This document shows, one piece after another, positions 9,201 to 14,460 of a stretch of 14,460 nt of DNA; positions within the stretch are counted from its first letter, which is position 1; every line of letters starts with the position of its first letter. The stretch spans positions 1 through 14,460 of the forward strand of contig JAQVMR010000022.1 of the NCBI GenBank assembly GCA_028703545.1. The letters are read 5' to 3'. The DNA is from Patescibacteria group bacterium (GTDB lineage: Bacteria; Patescibacteriota; Patescibacteriia; UBA1558; S5-K13). The notes beneath the pieces are model-generated. The model was not told where the DNA came from and did not search any database. It saw nothing but the letters and a program-made list of their open reading frames with translations. Both the position numbers and the translations under genes were made by a program.

Positions 9201-10832
9201 CATGATATTGATGCAAATGTAATTTTAGAGGGTGCAAAAATAATTAAAAAAGGACAACAAATATTTGCAATTGATGAAAAAAATTCATATGAGAGTTTTT
9301 ATAAATATTATGCTGATAATCCAGATGAAATATTGAGGGTTATTAAACCTAAAACAAGGGAGGTGTCAGAATATGTGGATGGTCTTGGTATAGACAAAAG
9401 TATTAGTTTAAATTCGGAAGATTTACAGAGTCAATTTGAAGATTTAAAATTAGAGGAGTTACATTTGGAGGGAGAACTAAGAACTTCCACTGACCGGTCG
9501 GATATGATTGCTATAGCGAAAAAATTGGAAGAGCTTGATGTGAAAATTAAAGAAAATTTAAAAAAACAAGAAGAAATACTTCTTTATGAAATGGATAGTC
9601 CAATAAATACGAAAGATATAAGTATGCCATTTCCAGATTCAAAAAATGTAGCAACAATGGAGAACCTAAAAGAAGTAATGGGAGATGTCAAGGATAATGT
9701 TTCTACAAGAGTGAATATACATGGCCAAGAGTTAGGAGTTCAAAAAGTTGGAAGAGATTTTTATGCAGATATTGATACGACACAACAAGGATTAGAAAAG
9801 ATTACTCCGGACTATTTTGATAATTTGGGAAAAACCCCCATTGATCAAAAAATTACCCTGAATTCTGGTGAAATTGTTGATAATCCTCAGAGTCGACCGT
9901 TAACCACAGAGAACATACACTATCCAGATTTAATAAAAGGGGATAAAATTAAAGAATTTATTGAATTTAAAAGAGGCAGCAAAGACTTAGAATATGATTT
10001 ATGGTCAATATACGAGAATAAATATTTAAAAACAGAAGATAAACTTAAAATTTTGAATAATATAAAAAAAGAATTACAAAATTACCAAGACTTAGAATCA
10101 ACAAGACTCAGAACTGAAGAAAAATGGAAACTTATTTATGATTGTAATGAAGCAGCGCGAAACATAGATCATAAAATATCTTTATTAAATCATGAAGATG
10201 GAACTTCGATAAGGGTGTCAGATTCTGGAGGTGGTGTGGCTGAGCAGCCTGACACAGTTTTTGCTGCTTTAGAAGATCAGAGTAATTTTCAAGAGACTTT
10301 TTATGATCCAAGCATTTCCGCATCTCGCAAAATTGAACTCATAACTAATTTTGTTAATGACGCAAAAGTAAATGGTAAAGTTAGTATTGATGGAATGGAT
10401 TTTATAAAACAAGGCAATAACATATATTATAAATCAGGCCCTGATTTGATAAAATTAACTGAGACAAATTTAGAAAGAATTATGAACTGGAGACACCAAG
10501 CTTTTTCCAAAATTGATTTATCAAAACTAGATAATGTTCAAATTTCAGATGTAGCAAAAATAAGTGACGTAGAAAATGCACAGAAAGCACTACAAACATT
10601 TTTAAGTAATGATTCATATTCTAATAAAATAAAAGCCCTCCAAGATGTAATAAGGAATGGAGAACAAATTAGTGTTGGTTCAGCTACATTTGCAAGAAAG
10701 GGGAATGATATTTATTATATATTATCTAATGGTAACGGTGTTGAATTGACTCCAGACAATATGGAAAAAATAAATACTATGCTTTCAAATGCAAGACAAG
10801 CAGTTTTAAAAAAGATTGCAGATGATCAATAA
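6300..10832 (+). CDS. giant (1510-residue) coiled-coil membrane-associated protein of unknown function
   Basis: I do not recognise a family. There is no N-terminal signal peptide. Residues 1-480 are rich in Glu, Lys, Gln and Asn with coiled-coil character, including two low-complexity stretches (about 111-135 and 205-245). A Gly/Ala-rich hydrophobic segment spans 486-517 (AWAFAGAATRF...GFVGGLLGAGAIGAL). A charged helical loop of about 240 residues follows, then a second hydrophobic segment at about 760-779 (GAIISVGAFVAGYGARALL). After that the chain is mixed polar. The C-terminus contains a repeat seen clearly at 1334-1405 and 1434-1506, with a weaker copy near 1134-1177: a helix, then short strands with KxGNxIYY, then L-T-x-x-N-x-E-x-I. 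Only two cysteines were seen in the whole protein. The gene is flanked by two terminators, so it is probably monocistronic. No SD precedes the ATG. A structural or surface-associated role is possible, but function is unknown. Confidence 0.9.
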   Translation: MAKKENNNYQSEENSRRFDKKIHNYIRNENDLDSYSREKLEEIKERGKLLINEIEFELQKMEQHVRDFKMLEPDSTFNILLEELRSKKEQIVEKIQNTESVINKIKANFEIEEANTEQKPIEEQQEKPQEEREPEVNIKDWHSKLKNVNFGTVDEMYLRGYITQAENFLNYIDGLDETERQNYKNEYETIGVLIENAKKLLNKRQEILDKESEQEHKSIEPETDQKEIQKSEDNKEEKSSKSKSLKEKKIEVFEHLSNFNLSDSQKYLIIEDFLQYKFDIIQEDVQKEFREDFSKKKFFGKIWAGIKKEYSLAKNEQSKVKNFLNKKLSDADIEILNLLIDRTNNSDFDLETLKNGKVNVLYSGKWDNYEPTEENKTLINEFNKVANEFKDVSYEWSLDTAKKSQRKDYEEKETQFNNLYAKLYKLAEEKGNKDFLSNDFNAKLNQNIKLNQFIVQNQDIEKQIQKSSKQIAWIKAFKNEFISKGAWAFAGAATRFLTMSGIGFVGGLLGAGAIGALRSRETGKKELVQTDKNARRDIRGKHMKNVVDLERTTKHIIYKRDENGEILFDENKNPIIDKEFENTTGLINKLERLLEKIENTKDYDKRRDLLNSLDLRISYTEDKINAGLVNFGDKEQRLSNQFRILELINRAKLLKDYFGGCFDKKQDLSNEDIQKMELQISEVNRLREELDQLRKNNKENPNVEELPEIIEKHEKISEILNNPDLRHYILNDKLEKLLFSTEGHIKDERRKFLLNKATQGAIISVGAFVAGYGARALLEHAGILAHNIDGPEDVAKLIKNGHLTDKDIDTIFNNPKLFKNENIINEVINNKRDLTGHINKLLDTYPDARGNTSILRNLETLTTSKSDKAFLGKLIEENTQGPSLGNQSMAPSASAIEGVVAGSTPTGESIIENIDINNMNADQIHELASQGATVTRGGSVSEALNLGMAPGSKMTLITFDENGSPVIHDIDANVILEGAKIIKKGQQIFAIDEKNSYESFYKYYADNPDEILRVIKPKTREVSEYVDGLGIDKSISLNSEDLQSQFEDLKLEELHLEGELRTSTDRSDMIAIAKKLEELDVKIKENLKKQEEILLYEMDSPINTKDISMPFPDSKNVATMENLKEVMGDVKDNVSTRVNIHGQELGVQKVGRDFYADIDTTQQGLEKITPDYFDNLGKTPIDQKITLNSGEIVDNPQSRPLTTENIHYPDLIKGDKIKEFIEFKRGSKDLEYDLWSIYENKYLKTEDKLKILNNIKKELQNYQDLESTRLRTEEKWKLIYDCNEAARNIDHKISLLNHEDGTSIRVSDSGGGVAEQPDTVFAALEDQSNFQETFYDPSISASRKIELITNFVNDAKVNGKVSIDGMDFIKQGNNIYYKSGPDLIKLTETNLERIMNWRHQAFSKIDLSKLDNVQISDVAKISDVENAQKALQTFLSNDSYSNKIKALQDVIRNGEQISVGSATFARKGNDIYYILSNGNGVELTPDNMEKINTMLSNARQAVLKKIADDQ

Positions 10833-10844
10833 TTTTATTTTTTT

Positions 10845-10876
10845 AAAAGGCGTCGTAGTGATACGGCGTCTTTTTT
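10845..10876 (+). terminator. intrinsic terminator of the giant gene
   Basis: A 13-bp stem (AAAAGGCGTCGTA at 10845-10857 with TACGGCGTCTTTT at 10862-10874, including two G-U wobble pairs) closes on the loop GTGA and ends in TTTTTT at 10871-10876. It begins 12 bp after the giant gene's stop codon. This is the most G+C-rich hairpin in the window and a textbook rho-independent terminator. Because the arms carry A runs and T runs, it may also work on the opposite strand. Confidence 0.9.
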
Positions 10877-10943
10877 ATTGTGAATAAAACATATTTTCAT
10901 TTTTTATTTTTTATAGTATCTTGAATTTAGATAAATTTTTTAG

Positions 10944-10999
10944 AATAATCAATTATCAAATAACAAGTTCCAGATAATTTTCAATAATCAAAATTCAAA
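10944..10999 (+). repeat. left arm of imperfect inverted repeat flanking the S23-type gene
   Basis: This A-rich, C-dotted, G-poor tract begins AATAATCAA (10944-10952) and continues with CAAATAACAAGTTCC-like units up to the S23-type ORF. Its outer nine bases are exactly complementary to TTGATTATT at 11275-11283. Aligned by hand without gaps to the reverse complement of the right arm, 29 of the first 41 positions match. In RNA the two arms could pair and put the ORF in a large loop. From memory, such 'CAAATAACAAATTCCAAA' tracts occur upstream of four-helix-bundle genes in other genomes. Confidence 0.6.
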
Positions 11000-11010
11000 G
11001 TAATATATTA

Positions 11011-11295
11011 ATGAAAAGTGACAATTATAATTTAGAGGATAGAACATTTAAATTTGCAAGAGATTTTGCAATATTATATAAAAAATTATACAAATCATTC
11101 GGTATTCAAGATTATATAAGACAATTATTGAGAGCATCTAGTTCTGTGGGAGCAAAGTATATAGAGGCTAATGAGAGTTTGGGTAAAAAAGATTTTTTGT
11201 TCTATAGTTTTAAAATCAAAGTAGACTATTTATTATTGGAATTTGGTTATTATTTGGAGTTTGATCATTGTTGTTTGATTATTAATATAAAATAA
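11011..11295 (+). CDS. S23 / Avd-like four-helix-bundle protein, C-terminally altered
   Basis: The N-terminal two-thirds match the 23S rRNA intervening-sequence (S23) / four-helix-bundle family. YNLEDRTFKFARDFA forms helix 1, and IRQLLRASSSVGAKYIEANE (about residues 36-55) holds the family hallmark S-x-S-V-x-A-N/K-x-x-E-A-N/G. KKDFL begins the next helix. Family members usually have about 115-130 residues, but this ORF has 94. Its last residues (about 76-91) are encoded by the right arm of the flanking inverted repeat and do not look like the expected helices 3 and 4. The family is known from ORFs inside 23S rRNA intervening sequences and from Avd accessory proteins of diversity-generating retroelements; no reverse transcriptase or rRNA is present here. 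It may be a decaying copy or a truncated working protein. No SD was seen, and the ORF ends 1 bp before the next ATG. Confidence 0.7.
   Translation: MKSDNYNLEDRTFKFARDFAILYKKLYKSFGIQDYIRQLLRASSSVGAKYIEANESLGKKDFLFYSFKIKVDYLLLEFGYYLEFDHCCLIINIK
11236..11283 (+). repeat. right arm of imperfect inverted repeat, inside the S23-type ORF
   Basis: This T/G-rich tract is the imperfect reverse complement of 10944-10999 and ends in TTGATTATT, exactly complementary to the outer end of the left arm. It falls inside the 3' end of the S23-type ORF and supplies roughly its last 16-18 codons. The arm ends 13 bp before the ATG of the next gene. The two arms bound a unit of about 340 bp (10944-11283). Confidence 0.6.
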
Positions 11296-11296
11296 T

Positions 11297-11821
11297 ATGT
11301 ATAAAAAAATCTTAATAATTATATCGATATTATTATTTATATCTCTAGTTATCTATATTGCTGTTTGTGATTATAAAAATCAGAGTAATATAGAAAATGA
11401 TCTAGAAGAAAAACAACAAGTCAAAAAATCAGAATCAGAAAATTGTATTGCTGTAATTGAGGGTGAATTAAGTTTTCCTTCGTCAATGATTCCAAGTGCT
11501 TCAATGGTTTGTGCAAAAAATTTAGAAACAAATAACTATTATTGCACACCAAATCAAGTAGTTGATGAAAAATATAGGAATAAAAAAGGTTATAGATTAG
11601 AAGTTCCAAGTGGTGTGTATGTGCTTAGCGGAATTTTTTCATTTTTTAAAGATAAAACAACGGGTTTGCCATATGAATATAAGTATACTGACAAAGATTG
11701 CAATATTGAAAGTTGTGTAGATGTAAATGCGCCAATTACAGTTAATTGTGAAACAATTTCAAATATTAATTTATTTGAATATGGTGCCTTAAATGTTTTT
11801 GAAATATTTTATAAAAAATAA
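11297..11821 (+). CDS. small secreted/membrane-anchored protein of unknown function
   Basis: The protein has 174 residues. A lysine pair and a strong hydrophobic segment (about 4-23, KKILIIISILLFISLVIYIA) act as a signal anchor or signal peptide. A polar Glu/Lys/Gln linker follows, then a domain of about 125 residues starting near C50. That domain carries GELSFPSSMIPSASMVCAKN, YYCT and Y-x-L-E-V-P-S-G-x-Y patterns, which suggest a beta-sandwich. From memory, similar one-TM proteins with a SFPSxxIPxxxVCAxN...YCT...VPxGxY pattern occur in CPR genomes without a named function. Six cysteines (50, 72, 83, 135, 140, 151) follow the anchor and could form three disulfides. C24 lies at the membrane exit, but its preceding residues (I-A-V) do not make a good lipobox. 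The start is 1 bp after the S23-type stop with no SD, so translation may be coupled. Confidence 0.75.
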   Translation: MYKKILIIISILLFISLVIYIAVCDYKNQSNIENDLEEKQQVKKSESENCIAVIEGELSFPSSMIPSASMVCAKNLETNNYYCTPNQVVDEKYRNKKGYRLEVPSGVYVLSGIFSFFKDKTTGLPYEYKYTDKDCNIESCVDVNAPITVNCETISNINLFEYGALNVFEIFYKK

Positions 11822-11853
11822 AGCAAATTAAAAATTTAATATAGGAAGGAAAA

Positions 11854-11919
11854 GCGATTTATTAACTCTTGTTGTTTTAAACAAGAAATTTAGAGTTTTA
11901 ATTTAAAAATTAGGGTCGC
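11854..11919 (+). promoter_or_regulatory. possible structured leader / attenuator before the M23 gene
   Basis: Three nested helices can be drawn by hand: GCGA (11854-11857) with TCGC (11916-11919); AACTCT (11864-11869) with AGAGTT (11892-11897); and TTGTT (11869-11873) with AACAA (11880-11884), sharing one base with the second helix. A purine-rich AGGAAGG lies just upstream. The TCGC strand of the closing helix also belongs to the 5' arm of the terminator-like stem at 11915-11953, so the two structures exclude each other, as in riboswitches and attenuators. No known riboswitch consensus was recognised. Each helix is short, so chance pairing in AT-rich DNA is a real alternative. Confidence 0.35.
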
Positions 11920-11964
11920 CAACTAAATTTATTTTTAAAGATTTTTTGGCGATTTTTATTTTTT
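11915..11964 (+). terminator. terminator-like hairpin upstream of the M23 gene
   Basis: GTCGCCAA (11915-11922) pairs with TTGGCGAT (11946-11953), with one terminal G-U pair. The loop is 23 bases and A/T-rich, with a further possible AAAT/ATTT pairing inside it. The 3' arm runs into a T-rich tract through about 11965. It lies 94 bp after the secreted-protein stop and 40 bp before the M23 gene. It could end the 10877-11821 transcript or act as the terminator arm of an attenuator for the M23 gene. The long loop makes it weaker than the terminator at 10845. Confidence 0.6.
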
Positions 11965-11993
11965 TAACAAATTTATTAAATTGAGATTTTCAT

Positions 11994-11999
11994 AGGAGG
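11994..11999 (+). promoter_or_regulatory. strong Shine-Dalgarno for the M23 gene
   Basis: AGGAGG lies 5 bp before the ATG at 12005, a near-perfect SD. It fixes the start of the M23 gene. It is notable because none of the other visible starts (776, 2830, 3107, 4537, 5247, 6070, 6300, 11011, 11297) has a recognisable SD. Confidence 0.85.
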
Positions 12000-12004
12000 A
12001 AAAA

Positions 12005-14460
12005 ATGAAAACCCTCATAATGACACTCTTTATAATCACAGCGATTTGTGGTTATGTTTATGGTGTGGAACATATATTCACACTTCCGATTCAGGGTAAT
12101 TTTACTATAACAGCTGGATGGTATTATCCAGATTCTTATGGTGGAGGATTACACAGAGGAATTGATTATTCCGCCATAGAGGGAACAAAAATTCTTGCAG
12201 CTTATGGTGGACAAGTTCTAGAAGTTCAAGAAAATATTCCAGACGGAACTGGTACAAATTATGGTAATTACATAATTATTGACCATGGAAATGGACATAG
12301 AACTAGATATGCACACATGCTTTATAATAGTGCAAATTTTTCAGTTGGAGAATATGTTTATCAGGGTCAATTTATAGGAAGAGTTGGAAACACGGGAAAT
12401 TCAACTGGGCCTCATTTACATTTTGATGATTTTTATAATGAAGCTCCAATTGATACTTATGGTTGGTACAGTAATGATATTCAATTATACGAAAATGGAT
12501 GTAATCCAGAAGAATATTATTTCGTATCAAATCCACCGAGACTTCCTTCTATTCCAGAGCAGTTTAGAATTTTACCAGATGATTTATTGGTTCATCTATC
12601 TGCCACAGCTAATTATTACTGGATAAGAGATGGAGTCATAAAACAATTTCCAAGCGAAACCCCTTTTTATACTTGGGGATTTGATTGGCCACATGCTGTT
12701 GAAATAACTCAGGAAGAATTTAATTCATTTCAAATTGGTCCAAGTGTAAATCCAAAAGTTGGAACCTGTGTTTATGATGAAAATCATCAAAGATGGGTGT
12801 TTGATTATCAATCAGATAGTTCAAGTATTATTGTAAAAAGAAAAGTAAATAATTGGCAACAGTTGGGTTATGCTGTTGATGTTTGGATACCTACAACAAA
12901 TACTTATATGTCCCAATTTATAGAGGGACCAGAACTTACATCTTCAAATAATTATCCATATGGTACGGTGTTGAGATCCGCAAATAATATGAGCGAGTTA
13001 TATGTAATAAAAAGAGGATCCGAGATTTCTTCCTCTTACGAGGGACAAAAAATGTTACTTAGAATTTTTTCTAATAACACATATCTAATAAATTATTATC
13101 ATCCTAATTTCAATATAATAGTTACTCAGAACATTTTGAATTCCTATCAGATTGCTCCTTTTGTTAGTTATGAAAAAATCATGGACGGAAAATTAATTTC
13201 GGGAAGTGGCCCAGATTGTTATTATATTGAAAATGGATTGAAAAGACTTATTACAGATGATGTAACTTTTAATACATATGGATTTAATTTTGACAATATA
13301 TATGAGGTTACAGATAATGATGTAAATTCTTTTCAATCAGGAGAAGATATTCAATATTTTGCGGGTGGTGGAATTCCAGATTATCAGGGCGGAGAATTAG
13401 AAGATGGAGGATTTGATTCTGGAATTACAAATTATTGGTTGTTTAATGATAGTAGAAATAGTGCTAGTTTTGATATTACAAATAGTGGCGTTATTAATGG
13501 AAGTTTTAAAGCAGAGATTGATATTGGTGATTCTGGTTTGTTTTACGAGGAAGAACTTATACAACTTGTTTCAGTTGAAGCTGGAGAATCATATCATGTT
13601 TCATTTTGGGCAAAGGCAAATCCAGCTTGTCAAATTAAATTCTGTGTTCAAAATAATAGTGATCCGTGGAATAATTATGGTTTATGGAAAGAAATCAATC
13701 TCAGATCAGAGTGGACAAAATTTCAATATATTTTTACAGCAAATACATCTGATGATTTAGCACGACTTGATTTTATGATTGGAGAGTTTGCTGGATATAA
13801 ATATTTTGATAATGTAGTTTTTGAAAAAGCATCTGACATTATTCCAGAAGGAAATAATTTAATTGCAAATCCCGGTTTTGAATTAGGACATTTTGCTCCT
13901 TTTGTAGTGGGAGATTTAAATTCTACAGCGAGTTATTACACTGATAATTCTATTTATCATGATGGAAATAATTCAATGTTTATTGACTCCAATCAAAATG
14001 GATTGCATTATGAAGTTCAATTATATCAGAGTTTAAATATTGTATCTGGGGAAAATTACACATTATCTTTCTGGATGAAGTCTAGTTTACAAAGACAAGT
14101 TCAAGTTGAACTTTACAATGAAAATGAACCATGGGATAATTTTGGTTTATGGCAGATTGTAAATGTTACAAATGATTGGCAAAATTATTCAATGAGTTTT
14201 GTTTCTACTCGTTCTGGAAACGCCAGAATTTCATGGAATTTCGGAGAAGAGGATATTCCTATATGGATTGACGATGTATTAATGTTTAGTGGATGTTCTT
14301 CTAATCAGGAAAATAATATTCCAATTTCGGGATTTTCAAATTATCCAAATCCTTTTAATATTGAAACCAAAATAATATTTAATTTAAGGAATCATTCAAA
14401 AATTGATCTGTGTATTTATAATATCAGGGGTCAGCTTGTAAAAAAAATTATTTCTTCGCA
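12005..14460 (+). CDS. secreted M23 metallopeptidase with repeats, CBM4/9-like modules and a T9SS-type sorting domain (3' end missing)
   Basis: The frame is open from ATG 12005 to the window end: 818 codons plus two bases. Residues 1-20 form a signal peptide (MKTLIMTLFIITAICGYVYG). Residues about 25-145 are an M23 (LytM/lysostaphin-like) zinc peptidase domain that would cut peptidoglycan cross-links. H50-x3-D54 and H139 of the HLH motif are the zinc ligands, with H104 (YAHM) and H137 in the catalytic positions; GNTGNSTGPHLHF is canonical. Three diverged repeats follow at about 194-248, 320-387 and 388-449, each ending in an N-S-[FY]-Q signature. Two CBM4/9-like carbohydrate-binding modules span about 468-612 and 617-763. 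From residue 776, SNYPNPFNIETKIIFNL begins a FlgD-like type A sorting domain, which in Bacteroidota and relatives directs type IX secretion and surface attachment. A CPR-type cell is not expected to have that pathway, so transfer is possible. The SD is strong, and a possible attenuator precedes the gene. Confidence 0.92.
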   Translation, partial: MKTLIMTLFIITAICGYVYGVEHIFTLPIQGNFTITAGWYYPDSYGGGLHRGIDYSAIEGTKILAAYGGQVLEVQENIPDGTGTNYGNYIIIDHGNGHRTRYAHMLYNSANFSVGEYVYQGQFIGRVGNTGNSTGPHLHFDDFYNEAPIDTYGWYSNDIQLYENGCNPEEYYFVSNPPRLPSIPEQFRILPDDLLVHLSATANYYWIRDGVIKQFPSETPFYTWGFDWPHAVEITQEEFNSFQIGPSVNPKVGTCVYDENHQRWVFDYQSDSSSIIVKRKVNNWQQLGYAVDVWIPTTNTYMSQFIEGPELTSSNNYPYGTVLRSANNMSELYVIKRGSEISSSYEGQKMLLRIFSNNTYLINYYHPNFNIIVTQNILNSYQIAPFVSYEKIMDGKLISGSGPDCYYIENGLKRLITDDVTFNTYGFNFDNIYEVTDNDVNSFQSGEDIQYFAGGGIPDYQGGELEDGGFDSGITNYWLFNDSRNSASFDITNSGVINGSFKAEIDIGDSGLFYEEELIQLVSVEAGESYHVSFWAKANPACQIKFCVQNNSDPWNNYGLWKEINLRSEWTKFQYIFTANTSDDLARLDFMIGEFAGYKYFDNVVFEKASDIIPEGNNLIANPGFELGHFAPFVVGDLNSTASYYTDNSIYHDGNNSMFIDSNQNGLHYEVQLYQSLNIVSGENYTLSFWMKSSLQRQVQVELYNENEPWDNFGLWQIVNVTNDWQNYSMSFVSTRSGNARISWNFGEEDIPIWIDDVLMFSGCSSNQENNIPISGFSNYPNPFNIETKIIFNLRNHSKIDLCIYNIRGQLVKKIISS

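Noticed and set aside
10912..10946. Possible promoter for the S23-type gene (TATAGT at 10912, or TTGAAT...TAGAAT from 10921)
   Set aside because: The first has no -35 at a suitable distance and the second has only a 14-bp spacer. Such hexamers are frequent in AT-rich DNA.
10944..11283. Diversity-generating retroelement, suggested by the Avd-like four-helix bundle
   Set aside because: There is no reverse transcriptase, no template/variable repeat pair and no C-type-lectin-like variable protein in the window.
12384..13760. Plus-strand ORFs at 12384-12626 and 13404-13760
   Set aside because: Both lie inside the continuous M23 frame that starts at 12005, are in another frame, and have low-complexity Ile/Leu-rich translations.

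Overview
The window is AT-rich bacterial DNA, estimated by eye at roughly 30% G+C, with short intergenic gaps and nearly all genes on the plus strand. The best guess is a Patescibacteria (CPR)-type genome. This rests on recalled resemblances, not a search: a PilX-like pilin remnant, the style of LigA and GatC, an orphan giant coiled-coil protein, a small one-TM secreted protein with a 'VCAxN...YCT' pattern, and an S23-type four-helix-bundle gene. The conserved genes contain no in-frame TGA, so the standard code fits. Almost no gene has a Shine-Dalgarno (SD) sequence.

Region 1 (1-6258) is a tightly packed co-directional run: the 3' end of a pilin-like gene, ligA (NAD+-dependent DNA ligase), gatC and gatA (Glu/Asp-tRNA amidotransferase subunits; gatB is not here), a membrane-anchored DsbA-like thioredoxin-fold protein, lgt (prolipoprotein diacylglyceryl transferase, overlapping the DsbA-like gene by 4 bp), and a 62-residue coiled-coil protein. 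The dsbA-like/lgt pair serves the cell envelope; ligA and gatCA are housekeeping.

Region 2 (6259-10876) is one 1510-residue orphan gene bounded by two hairpin terminators, so it looks monocistronic. It encodes a Glu/Lys/Gln-rich coiled-coil protein with two Gly/Ala-rich hydrophobic segments and a C-terminus built from a diverged repeat with a 100-residue period.

Region 3 (10877-14460) looks more accessory. A short S23/four-helix-bundle gene lies between arms of an imperfect inverted AT-rich repeat, and the right arm encodes the end of its protein. Next come a small secreted cysteine-containing protein, a 183-bp leader with nested hairpins ending in a terminator-like stem, and a large secreted M23 metallopeptidase that leaves the window still open. 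The peptidase has a signal peptide, an M23 domain, three diverged repeats, two CBM4/9-like modules and the start of a T9SS/FlgD-type C-terminal sorting domain. It is the only gene here with a strong SD. Its domain content fits poorly with a CPR host, so transfer (or a chimeric assembly) should be considered.

The strongest candidates for something undescribed are the inverted-repeat/S23 unit, the possible attenuator before the M23 gene, and the repeat architecture of the giant protein. No CRISPR array, tRNA, rRNA, transposase or origin was seen. No stretch longer than 300 bp lacks a gene.
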